DNA of 64,000 bases. It comes from Topomyia yanbarensis (taxonomy: Eukaryota > Arthropoda > Insecta > Diptera > Culicidae). Made by a program: the position numbers and the translations under genes. The notes beneath the pieces are model-generated. The model had not been told where the DNA came from. It worked only from the letters and a program-made list of their open reading frames with translations, and made no database searches. Position 1 is the first letter of the stretch, and each line of letters starts with the position of its first letter. The DNA is taken from NCBI RefSeq assembly GCF_030247195.1, contig NC_080672.1, positions 12,338,001 to 12,402,000 of the forward strand, given 5' to 3'. Positions 1 through 51,284 of this stretch are shown in pieces.

Positions 1-1580
1 GGAGTCGGCTGATAAAGATGAAAAATATTGACCGAGATTATCGGCTATTGCTCGGGGGTCAGATATTGGTGCTCCGTCAACTTCGAGTGTGAGGCCGCGC
101 TGCCTCCTCTTGCCATTTAAGGCGTTCACCTTTCTTCACAGTTCGGTGGTGCTGCTGTCCGGGGATATCTCATCCAGGATTGTTTGCCAGCTGGTGGTTT
201 TTGCTTTGACGATGGCGATTCTAGCGGCGTTTCTTTTTTGCCGGAACAGATTGGCTTTGGCTTCTCTACTTGGGTCGTGAGGTGTGATTTTTTGAAGAGA
301 GCGGAGGGCCTTTCTTCGCTCCTTTATGGCTGTGGCGACATCGGTGCACCACCAGTGGACAGCTCTGCCCGGTGGGGACCCGCTGGTTCTCGGAATGCTG
401 GATTCGGCTGCAGCGTTGATGATATCGGTGAGCTCGCTGGGGGTGTAGGATGTTTGGGGGTCTATATGGTCTGTGATGAGTTCCTCAAAACTGTGCCCAA
501 TCAGCCTCTTTGTAAATCCATTGACGTCTGCGGGTGGTGGTGGGCGGGCCTGCCCTGTGGGTGACTAGTATTGGGTGGTGATCACTGCTGCAGACGTCTG
601 GTAGACCTGACCAGAGGCAGTCTGGGGCCAGTGTGTTGGAACATATAGTCAAATCGATTGGGGATGATGTGGTGCCCCTCGTGAAGGATGGACTGCCGTC
701 GTTTAGTAGGTTGGCTCCGTGGGATTCGATGATCTTCAGTACTTCGTTGCCTCGGCAGTTGGGGCGGCGTGAGCCCCAGGCGGGGTGCTGGGCGTTAAAA
801 TCTCCCAGGATGATGTATGGTGTTGGGAGTTGGCGGATGAGCTCGTCAAGGTGTTTGCCGGGATCTTGTACGTCCTGCGGTATGTAGATGGACACAAGGA
901 GGGGGGACCTTGATCCGTTTAGCGATCGCCAGTAGAGGTGTGTTGAGTGTGATGTTCTCTTCTGGGATGTCTGACCGGATGGCCAGTCCGATGGTCTGGT
1001 AGATGTTTCCGCTAGTTCGGAGTTTCCAGGAATATTGGCCCCCGAACCATGGGGCGATGTCGGTGCCGTCGGCGATGTACGTCTCTTGGATGGCAAGAGC
1101 GATGGGGTTGTGGCGCGCGATTAGTACGTGAATGTTGCCAAGGTTCTGTCGCAGCCCGTTGGTGTTCCACTGTAGGGCCAGCGAGCTACGATTGCGGGAG
1201 TTGAATTCTTTGGAGCCTGGTTCATGCTCCGTAGGTGTGCTGGGTCGGGAGTCACTGTGGTTGTCGCTGTCGTTATTCCTCGGATCCGTTTCGCCGTGCT
1301 GGGTTGGCGGTTCGGCGAGGTGGGGTGGGCCATTGTGGTGGTATCTGGTGTTGTCGTTGGTCGGACTACCATCCTGCCCTTCCAGTGACCACGGAGGGTA
1401 TGGCAAGGGGTCCGCTGGTGGGGTTTGGTTTGAAGTGACCAGTGTTTCCCAGTCTGAGTAGTCCGGGGTATTAAGGGGGACTCGAAGGGTTTCCTAGGAA
1501 AGGGTCTGAGCGGTATATTTGCGGATACTGGCAATAGGGGAAGCCGGTCCCCCTGCATCTGTTGCCGTCCGGGATTCATC
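1..1580 (-). pseudogene. Decayed non-LTR retrotransposon: ORF1 tail, AP-endonuclease, start of RT
   Basis: Read on the minus strand, this is the 5' to middle part of a Jockey/I-type LINE that runs off the left edge. The endonuclease starts near 1190 with LQWNTNGL and PIALAIQET. It continues in another frame with ILGDFNAQHPAWGS (about 760-800), SSPIDLTICS and SSDHHPI (about 570-600), which are typical metal-binding and catalytic segments of apurinic-type endonucleases. From about 480 to 1 the linker toward reverse transcriptase follows (ELWRKVNALNGKRR-like). At least two frameshifts are present, near 900 and at a T-run near 495, and an in-frame TGA lies in the linker near 150. The copy is therefore dead. 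The region 1121-1580 is Pro/Thr-rich and may be an ORF1 tail. The clade assignment is inferred from motif style only. Confidence 0.8.
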
Positions 1581-1596
1581 TAAAGTGGTTACTGTT

Positions 1597-1880
1597 TCAA
1601 CGGACGGGGCTAGTGCATGGGGAAGGCTTTTTCCCTAATTGCAGCAGTATTGATTTGCTCGGGGTAATCCGTTCTTGTACATTGGTGTACTGCTGGGTGC
1701 CAGGAACAGCTGGCTGTTGGACGGGGTGGGCGGGATGGTGAGTTGTAGTTGGCTGGCAGGGGGTACCACTGACCTCCTGTGCCGAAGGTGGGCAGTTCAG
1801 CGAGTTCTTTGGTTTGAGGTTTACGTTCAGATATATATTGTTTTGTTCCGTCACATCCGTCGTTCTGATCACGAACACTC
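1597..1880 (-). other. Possible ORF1 or 5' leader of the retrotransposon
   Basis: A minus-strand open frame of 93 codons with a Pro/Thr/Gln-rich composition lies directly upstream of the endonuclease of the decayed LINE. No zinc knuckle or other motif is visible. It could be retrotransposon leader or ORF1 sequence, or simply unrelated open sequence. Confidence 0.25.
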
Positions 1881-1899
1881 TTTATCTTCTACAGGCACC

Positions 1900-2880
1900 A
1901 AAGCAATGTGAATTCAAATGTTTCACATGCTCTTAACGTTTATCGCGAATAATGAAACTTGATAATCACTAATAAATTATTAAAATATGTTGAATAGCAT
2001 ATGCCGCCTCCAAATATTGCCGCTCCCTGCCCCCTTCGCCCCCCCGTTGCGCCGCCACTGAGCACCAATCCTTAATCATTTTAGACTTCAAACTGTAAAT
2101 TTCGTTTATTTCAGGGTAATTAATACCCTGATCACACGTAGTAAATAGGCGATCTGAATTACTGAATTAAGACACATCTAGCAGAATTATTCCGGAAGAA
2201 AAAAAGAATACGATCTAATGTTAACCTCTTCAAAATATATGAAACTAGTTAATACCCATCGCGCGTTGCTGCGACTTTCAACGAAATAGGAGGAAAACAC
2301 ACACACACACACACACACAGAAAAACACAGAATTACTTAAATTGTTCCTGAAAGTAGAAAAAATGGGTAAATTTTTGATTACCAAATCCAGATCATTTAG
2401 AAGTAGCCTGCGAATATTGCAGTAAAATCATGTGAAAACAAAGTAGTAGTACTAACAAAACAAGCTGAAATCAGTGAAAACAAATGTGTTCGTCAGACAG
2501 AAGCACTCTCATAAAATAACGATAGTCTTCCGTAAGACGCATGCTTCCCACTCAAGAGGATGTAAATATTTGCACTTGCCGCCTACTGTGCAATCACTCA
2601 CACTTGCCCTGACTTCATCCGAGAAACCGCCTTAAACCGCGAGTAACTCACTCTCCGGTTGTAGTTTACAAAACTCTCCCTCTCTCTCTGTTAACAAACA
2701 TAGAACAGGGGATGGGTGAATATTTTTACATCGCACGCACACCAACCAACAACCTTCGCATCCTTGCTGGTGGGTGGCAGGGTGGTTCGTTCGCTGTGAG
2801 AGAGCGGTAATACACAAACATGAAACATGGAAGGAAAGTCCTCTCCCCGAAGTCACTTTCGTGAGGATTGTTTTTTTTTA
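1900..2880. other. Non-coding flank with CA microsatellite
   Basis: No gene is recognised. There is a CA dinucleotide run at about 2297-2320. The segment lies upstream of the kinase gene and could hold regulatory sequence, but I see no specific site. Confidence 0.4.
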
Positions 2881-3622
2881 ACATGGAAAATGTCACTACT
2901 GGCTACTCTGTTTCTGCTTACGGTATGTGTGTGTGTGTGAGTGTGGAAATCGCCATTGAAACGATTCTGTCTGCGCTAATCCTTCGCGAGGATCCCATCG
3001 TGGTAGTCGTCGTCGGGCTTTGTCGAACTCGGTCGAACGGAAAAAATTCGAGCTACTTTGATTGGATAGGGTTGAAAAGTGTGCTTCTGAAAGTGGTGAA
3101 ATTTGGCATTTTAGTGCATGTTCTGGATAAAACCACCGAAGCGAATAAGGGCAGAAAGTGCACGAAATAGGAAACACAAGGAAAGTTCTGCCCTTTGCCG
3201 AATTCACTGCTGGGCTGCTCGGGTTCGGCTCTCGGCGCTCCGACATTGCTCCTCGCGTATACATAGAAATATTGATTTTTCAAGTAAGGTGGAGAATTCA
3301 AGGCATTGAATTCGTCTGTTTCTGATGGTTTTAAAGTGGAAAACAAGCTGAAACATGATTTATTTTCTGCACGAGGCTGTAAACTCCAGGCTCCCGGTGT
3401 GATTGGTCATGAAGAAAAAAGTGGCATTGTGATATCTCGTCAGTTTTGATACCTTTCTTTACCCAGGAAGTACTAATTGTACTGATTGTGTGTGGTTTCT
3501 TAATCATCGTAAAAAAGTGGTGTCTCTTATTGGTGGTTTTGTGCAAAAAAAAAATCCTTCATCGAAGCTTCGCCTAAATATTATTAAAAGGCCGTCGCCA
3601 GATCTCCAAACCTCGTCCAAAA
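2881..3622 (+). promoter_or_regulatory. Probable 5' leader/promoter-proximal region of the SAD kinase gene
   Basis: This stretch directly precedes the first coding exon and has no long open frame on the coding strand. An in-frame TAA at 3575-3577 closes the kinase reading frame upstream of the ATG at 3623, so the protein is not extended in contiguous sequence. A GT run lies near 2925-2940. The transcription start cannot be placed from sequence alone. Confidence 0.4.
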
Positions 3623-43612
<39,990 letters not shown>

Positions 43613-43897
43613 GGGGGCACGCACCTCTCTATTCAACTAGAAAGTGTTCCAGTAGAAATGTGTGTGTGTATACTAGGGTATCGTGTTTTCAGCACAATTT
43701 GGAGTCAATTAGTTATGACCCAAGGTAGTGAATTACGTTTGAAATTTGCAAAGGAATTTATATGTGTGGGGTTAGGTTACACCAACTCTCGACAGCAAAC
43801 TCGAATTTTGTGGAAGGAATGGGTCGATCTGTCCCACACGTGATAGATCTGATCTAGAGTAAATCCTAGCAAGATAGATTTAATTATAGTTATTCCT

Positions 43898-43903
43898 AAT
43901 AAA
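43898..43903 (+). terminator. Candidate polyadenylation signal (AATAAA)
   Basis: AATAAA lies 286 nt after the read-through stop at 43612. It fits a transcript that retains sequence past the exon 12 donor; it is not proof of usage. Confidence 0.4.
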
Positions 43904-44078
43904 GCTGATCTGATTTGCGGGCAATTTACCAATTTCTGCACTTAATCCAAATCTATACTGCACTTACTCGTTTCTCGAATTAGGAACTGATACTGGTTTA
44001 GCCGTAGCCGAGATAAATGTGAGCAGACAGCTTCCGTTCGTTCTTATAATTTCTGTTCTGACGTTTCTCGCATGTCAG

Positions 44079-44231
44079 TGTCGCCAACCGGTGCTGCGCC
44101 GCGTTCAGCAGCGTGACTGCGATCGGCAGCGTTGCCGACACGAGGAGGTCTGTCTATACAATATGAAAAAAAACGATTTTTTAATATTTTTAATTCTAGA
44201 GACCATAGTTTTTACTGCAGTATGCATCTAA
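44079..44231 (+). CDS. Candidate alternative last exon of the SAD kinase gene
   Basis: Preceded by a pyrimidine-rich tract and CAG (44076-44078), in the right phase to join exon 12. It would add 50 residues, starting with an Arg/Cys-rich stretch (CRQPVLRRVQQRDCDRQRC). Its last third lies inside the inverted-repeat element that begins at 44196. An alternative acceptor AG at 43982-43983 would give only five residues (ELILV) and a stop. RNA evidence is needed to choose. Confidence 0.3.
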   Translation, partial: CRQPVLRRVQQRDCDRQRCRHEEVCLYNMKKNDFLIFLILETIVFTAVCI

Positions 44232-47200
44232 TTAATCAGAGGTTCAGGTTTTGCCCAATAACTTTGCCGAATTAAGCATTGTGCTAAAATGTCTCTGAAC
44301 AAAGCTGTAGCTGTTCAAATTAAATAGCAATCATTTATTTTAACGACACTGCTGGTGTATCATTGATAGCCAGACTTGAAACTGAAAAAACTTCAAAGTT
44401 TTTTGCTTTAACGAAGTGTTATGTTCGGATAAATGATTCAAAAGCATAAACTCAATTTTATAGACGTAGTTAGAAGACGAAAAGGGTTGACGGTTGAGTA
44501 TGTAGGGGGTGGTTGTATTATACATGTAAACAGGTTCGGACTGTTCAGGTGAACACATTTGCTCGATCCCATATGCGTAATTCGCGATCTAACGCTTGAT
44601 GTCGACCGCCAGACGGCACGAGAGTGCAATGATGATATTTTTATTTTCACCTGTCAAAACACATTGAAAATTTGGAATTTTATAAACTCAATCAATATTT
44701 TAATTAAATGTTACTTCTTCTAAAGAAAAGTAATATTGATGAATAATAATAATATGAAAAATATCTAGAAGGTAAATTCTTCTTACATCAATAAGAATTC
44801 GTTCTTCCGGGTTCAGTTTATATTAAAATGAAATTAAGAAATTGATATTTCGATAGAAAACACGAAAGTGGGCGAAAATCACTGGATTAAAGAGTGCAAT
44901 TGTTGACAGTCTAGTTTATCCACTGATAAATCCAATTTCTAGGTAAACATTTTCCGTATCTAAAACAACCAAGTTAACCTCAACAATACTAAAATAATTC
45001 CGGGTCTCAATAATTCGCAATAAAATATCGAGTTCGACTAAATGTTTTGGTGTCAATCGAAAGAACGAGTGTTTTCTTATCACCTGTAAATAAACTTTTT
45101 GTGAACCTATGTAATGTTTATCTTAAAACAATTAAATTAGAACAACCATCCTACATAATCAATACAAGAAAATACTTTCATCATTTGACTGGTACCAATA
45201 ATGAAATCTAGTTGGCGCGTCGAACGGATAAGTTTCACGTTTGAGAACCAATAGGAAAGAAGAATTGCATCAAAACCTGTCTCCTCGGCGAGAGATTTCC
45301 GATTTCACCAAGAAATTTACCAGAATCTCAATCTAACAACACTATTTGTTTCAGTTGATCGAACAATTTCAAAAAGATCATCCAATCAAATCAAAATATC
45401 ATACGTTTTAGAATAATTCACCTGAACATACAACAACTAGGTAATATTTTATACGAAACTCTAATTCTATGTGTATTACCTCCTCCCCCCTATTCCTGCT
45501 TCATCGACCCTTTAATGTTCTAACTACGTCTATGAAATTGAGCAAATGCTTTTGTATAATTGATCTGAACATACAAATTCGACAAAACTAAAATACTACT
45601 GTGTTGTTGCACTATGAAACAGCCCTCTGACAACCCTATACCATCATATGGAGTTTGACAGTGACCTACATATGGTCAAGGCTTCTGTCTGTCACGTTAC
45701 ATTTTTACGCATATTTCATAAGATAAGTCAGCAAAAACAATAAAACCATATTCTATCACAAATGCACATTATTAAAGTCACTAAACCGCTCATTTTTTCT
45801 ACAGAAAGTTTTTTCTATCATGAACCGCTTTCACTTTATTGTCATTTTGATACGTCTGTCACGTTACACAATTTTCGCAGTTAGTTTGGAGGTTGACCGA
45901 CTAAATAGAAAAAGTCTGTTCCGTTGGCCCCCAAATTTGCATGAAAACAGTTTTAAGTTGAAGCTTAGAAAGCAAAGAAGAGTTTGAAATATAGTTTTCC
46001 TGAAGAAAAACTTTGTGTTCTATTTTATGGAGTATTCTCAATGATCTGTCACGTTACAACCAGAATCTGTCACGTTACAGTTCTGCATTTTCATTGAAGC
46101 AGGAATATCAAGACAATCGTAGACAAATCATCCTTAATCTAGGAACTGAGCACAACGGGAAATTTCATGTTTATTTTGAAAAACATATTGGTTTTGATGA
46201 ACAAACGTAAAAAACTTTTGAAAAGGTCGTAATTTCACGAAGTAACATATTATGTCGAAAGAAAATTCAAAATAACTTGAAAACATCTGCATTTTGAAGG
46301 ATAATTTTTTCGTGAGCATTTTGAAATACATTCTTTAACAAATTATTTAAAGAAAAAAAATTAAATAAAAATTCAAAATTTAAAGAATTATTGAAATATG
46401 TTAAAACTTTTTATTGTTATTTTCTCTACGATGCAATTATATTTTAAAGTTTTTTTTATTTGCAATTAAATTTTAAACGTGTTATGTTTTTTGCGTTTGG
46501 TATTTGTGAGTAATTTATTAAAAGGGCGTATTTTTACTACTAGATATTTTGGTTGAAAAAACAAATCGAAATATTTCGAAAAAAAATTCTTAAGAGCATT
46601 TTGCTTCGAAATTATATTTAGTATTAATATTGTATAAGAAAATTATTTTTATGACTGGCAAATACTACGAAATTTAGAAGAATACTTGAAGTTAAAAATG
46701 TTTTCTTACTAATAACTTCCTAATAGTGCAATTTTAGTTTCATCAGTTTACAGGCTTTCGTTAACAAAAAAACATTGTTTTTCTGTAAATGTATTTTTTT
46801 GTTTTTTAACAAAATATTTGTATTTTTAACATTTCTTTGCTTTCTTTTTGAAAAAAATTACCAAAAAATATTCACACAGAACAATTAATTCCCTAGAACT
46901 CGCTATCATATAGTTTTGCTAAATGGCAATTTTCGAAAAATATATATTGAAAGTAGTGCATTCAAGATCTCATACGCCCTTTTTAAATATTACTCTTGAA
47001 TAAAAATTGTTTGTTTAATATTGAAAAATACTTAGTCTCCCATATACATGAAACGTAAAAGGTTTCATCAGAATCAAAGATGGTCACCAATATTGACGCA
47101 ATTGAATCAAACTTGATAGAATTGCTTTACTGCAAAAAAATCTGTCACGTTACATAAGACAAACTGTTTTTTCTTAAAAATTGATAAAACTTCAAAGTTT

Positions 47201-48130
47201 TCACAATACAGTTTCAAAAAGTGGACTCAAAGTAGTAAGAAAAAATGCAGGTTAGACATTGTATGCATGCTGTTGGTGTGGTCCACAAAACTTTTTTGAA
47301 TTTTTGATCTGTCACGTTACAATTTATTTGGTTTCCATTACTTCACAACTGAAAATAAGCAATAATCCATATTCATCAAAAATTTTCAAGCAATATCATC
47401 AAATTTAAATTAGACTACGATAGAAAAATGTGGTTGCAAGCAAAAAGTTGAATATGTGGATTTTGTTCACCTTTTTATCTCCTTACGGTCTTTTAGTCAC
47501 TTTCAGGTCATGCAAGTAGCATCAAAAAACTTTCATAAATGACACAAATGAATTTTTTTCTGGAATCACCCATTCATATTTTTTAATATTAGAGGTTATA
47601 TACATATGTAAAACAAACAGTTTGAGGCAAAATTTGATAAAAAATGATTTTTCCTGTGGTTTCAATTTTCGGAGCCTTGACCATATATGGGGCGTTATAG
47701 CTATAAAGCCCCAAGCAAAGAATTATGTTCAGCACTATACACGATATTCAAGCATTCCACACGACGTTTTGCATCTTGTGGGATGATTTAACACCGTATT
47801 ATTCAGAAAAACAACATTTAGTAACTAATTACAGCTTTTAATCATTCGATTCAAAGTTAATGTTTTGATTTTCATGGCAGTGATGCTGTCTGTACAGAGA
47901 CGTCGTCCTTGACAGGGGGCTGTTATGAAATCTAACTTCCATTGGTACACTGACAGTGTTGTAAAAACTGAGATTTTGCATTCAATTTGTTCCATTGGAT
48001 TTTGAACAATTTTAACCTTTTGTCAGGAACATACTAGCACCATACTTCCTTTGGCAAAGTTGTTAGGCATATCCTGAATTATGCATATACGCTACAGTTT
48101 ACATTATTCAGTTAAATCTGGGGTCTCTAG
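44196..48130. mobile_element. Outer inverted-repeat element hosting nested insertions
   Basis: The left end CTAGAGACC..CCCAATAACTTTGCC (from 44196) and the right end (to 48130) are inverted, diverged copies over roughly 150 bp. A second inverted pair (GTTCGGAT..ATAGACGTAGTTAG near 44423-44475, partner near 45521-45560) lies inside the left half. Another element occupies about 45668-47693. No transposase was recognised. Confidence 0.6.
45668..47693. mobile_element. About 2-kb element with six CTGTCACGTTACA motifs
   Basis: Ends carry inverted ATGGTCAAGGCT (left near 45673, right near 47677-47690). The exact 13-mer CTGTCACGTTACA occurs at 45689, 45856, 46046, 46067, 47142 and 47309, all on the plus strand. 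Four lie close to the left end and two toward the right end. The very AT-rich interior has no coding sequence. The motif is probably a subterminal protein-binding site. Confidence 0.7.
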
Positions 48131-50743
48131 TAATGAACTTTGAAAGTGAAAGCAAGGAAAAGCATTGTTTGAAATAAATCCAATAAGATTAAATAAACGG
48201 AGAACCGCATATTGGTGATTAACAGAGGTTAAAATATTCGCTCATTGTTACGACAAGCAGTTTATTGCACAGCCTTTTCATCTTTAGTAGGCACGGACCC
48301 AACTTTTCACCTTTCAAGAAATTGCGATAATTTGCTGACAATGCAGTATGGAAGCGTGATAATTTCGCAGCTTCGAACCTCGTGATAAATTAAGTTCAAG
48401 AAAAACTATTAATATATTACATTGTAGAATTTATTTCCCAACATTATAGCAGTATTTTCATTCTAAGGATTTGTATCTACTCATTTTTGTGAATTTTTGC
48501 AATACCATTAGTTATTTGGCAGTTTTACATTAGGCGCGTAAATATCATCTCATATTATACCGCGAAAAGATGAGATCCAATGCTGTCTTGTCGAGAAAAG
48601 TTGGAGATCAAACAATGTTACATCGTGTGTTTGCTTTTTTATTGCTGGTCGAAGTAGGTGAAATATTGCCTTATTCTGTTCACGAATGCGAAAATTGCCT
48701 TTGGAATATAAATTGAAAATACTGTTATATAACTTCGTTCGTACTATACACTCAGGGTATCAAGATGATGTAGTATTTGCCAATGACGCTTGAATATATA
48801 GAGGCAATAAAATTTGTTTGACCGTCTGTAAACTTGCATAGATTAAAGAAACATACATTTGATTTAAGTTTCTAAATCTTGTTATAAAGAAGTTATAACG
48901 AGAGAATATCTGAATGCAGGGCCATCGAGAGGGAAGGGGGGGGGGGGTTGCTGAGACGGGATGTTTCCCCCGTGCCCGCAGTTATACATAGCCTACACAT
49001 ACACAGCCAATATTCCCTTCATTCAATCGTTGGCAAATTTGAAACATACAGTAACTACAAGCTTCATTTTTCGGATCCGGAACCAAACAAGACACAATCT
49101 AAGTCAATATAATATTTTTAACACTAGTCCTACTCCAAACTTTGGACAATAATAAAATGTTCATAGGAGGAAAAATCACGATCGATGAATTTTGACGTCC
49201 TACTTAGTCGACGCCTACTTCTCCAATCTTATATAGAGGGCCCGGATTTTGATCATAAACTATAATTCAAAAAAATAGTATTTCGATAAAAACAAATCGA
49301 TAAACAATTATTTAAAAATTCAAACAAACGTTGTTAAGCACTCGCACTCGGCTAGAGCTCCATACTGTGTATACAAGAGTGTATATTTACTGCGCAAAAC
49401 GCTGAAGTTCAAATTCTAAAAAAACCTTCAGGCATTTTGATATTTTGGGTCTTATCAAAAATACAAAAAATCATGCAGGACTGAAGTGATTTTCTTTAAA
49501 TTCATGTTGTCAAGATGAAAATTCAAATTGTTTACCTAGTAGGAAAGCAAAAATTCCGAATTTTTGATTTCTCGCTTGAAAAATATTTTAAAGATTAAAC
49601 ATTTTAGCATAGCTCCAGATTTGGTTGACTGATTAGCCATTCAAACAATCAAATTGTTTGGTTGAATTTGTTGAACTTGATGATAGATATTCACCTAGTA
49701 GTTCAGAAGATAGAAAATATAAAATCAACATAAAAAGGCCGTTTATGGCGATAATCTAGGCTAAAAATTGACATGTCGTGCTAACCAAAACAGGTATGGA
49801 TCTTTTTATTCAACGATTTTCATATCATCACAGCTGCTGAATGTTCGTTTGCGCAGGTTCCCGGACAAAAGATGTATCTGGCCACAGTACGTGGTGGTGT
49901 CCTAGCAAATTCTAGTTTGTTTTCGCCAATTAATTCGTCCGAAAACTGAAGTTCTGGCAAAAAATTGCAGATATGCACTCAAAATTTAGCTTTTCCAGGA
50001 TAAATTTACTACATTTCTTTCAGCGAAGACTGCATATCAAGAAAACTGGCAAATCTGTGCAGAATCTGGAGACAGTAACAGCAACGCCACTTGCGGGTAA
50101 AAGTAGTACTTCCCATAGTGATGCACACACACATATAGAGTACTTTACAATCTGTATCTGTATTAGTGTGTTCAACGGTTTGTTTTCCTCCACCTGTCAT
50201 AGATGGAGGAAAACAAATTGAAAATAGCCTTTTGGTCGGATTATTTTCATGATGGAATGTGACCAACCGGAATTGGACGTCTCTCGAATAAATTTTACAG
50301 CGACATAGAGTATTGCAACACCTTTATATATACTTTAGGAGAGCTAATTCAAATGTTTAAATTGGTTCACAGTTTTATATATGACAGATGGAGGAAAACA
50401 AAGCCCCAAGTAGTGTGAGTGAAATCTTTTGCATAGAACTCTATACATTTCTACATTAAGCTTCCTACCTTCTTCCAATAGAGGCGCTGTAACCTCTGTC
50501 GCTTCTCGGTTGTATGGGGGAAGGAAAGAGATATCAGTCTTCTTAACCGTTATGTATCCGACGCAGTAAACCTTTTTAAGTTTCAATTAATGAAATTCCT
50601 ATGTTCCATAGCTGGAAATTGAAACTTTGTGACGTCTTAGAACTTCACTAAGTCAAGCTTTTGGGTTAATAATATTGTTGATATGGTAATGCGGGGAGTC
50701 AGGAGGGGCACCTGAATTTTTTTACTCCGTAACAGGCCGACGT
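48131..50743. other. Repeat-derived spacer without genes
   Basis: A G run lies near 48940. A small hairpin TTTGTTTTCCTCCA/TGGAGGAAAACAAA sits at 50179-50217, and a third copy of its right arm at 50389-50402 makes a possible 224-bp MITE. No credible coding sequence; open frames are short and AT-biased. Confidence 0.6.
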
Positions 50744-51215
50744 CCCGAATAGAAATAAATCGTAGACTGTATAGTGAATATTATACATCTCCCATTCCAG
50801 TAATAATAATCATAAATCGTATGATTCGCTTACCATACAACTATTGTGAAATATTAATAAAACTATCATACATAACGATTTGCAGATCATACGAGTTGAA
50901 GTTATGATTACCGGAATAGAAAGCGAATGATATTTTGAAATTCATTTTAGAATCGTACAGAATATAATCATTATACAAGATATAATCATTATACATCTTA
51001 TAATTGTTTTAGCATTCGACTATATGAGAACTAGTTAAGAACAATATAATAAACAATTCATTTATAGTATGTGTAATAAATATGCTATGTTATGAATAAC
51101 TAAGTAGAATTCACTTTAGAATTTAAAAAACTAATGGTTTTAAAAATGTGATACAGATAGTTTTCTATTGTAATAATTTAAAAGATAACAATGATTAAAA
51201 ATATTAGATATATCA

Positions 51216-51221
51216 TTTATT
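51216..51221 (-). terminator. Candidate polyadenylation signal of the transposase gene
   Basis: Minus-strand AATAAA about 65 nt downstream of the transposase stop codon. Confidence 0.5.
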
Positions 51222-51284
51222 TACATATGAATTCGCCAAATTACTTCCTTACAATGTAGTCATTTTTCTATCAATGTATTTGAT

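Noticed and set aside
184..564. Plus-strand open frames of 60-126 codons across 89-1911
   Set aside because: They are antisense to the retrotransposon endonuclease and have no domain of their own.
49973..50266. Overlapping open frames on both strands near 50.1 kb
   Set aside because: They overlap a hairpin repeat and show no conserved motif.
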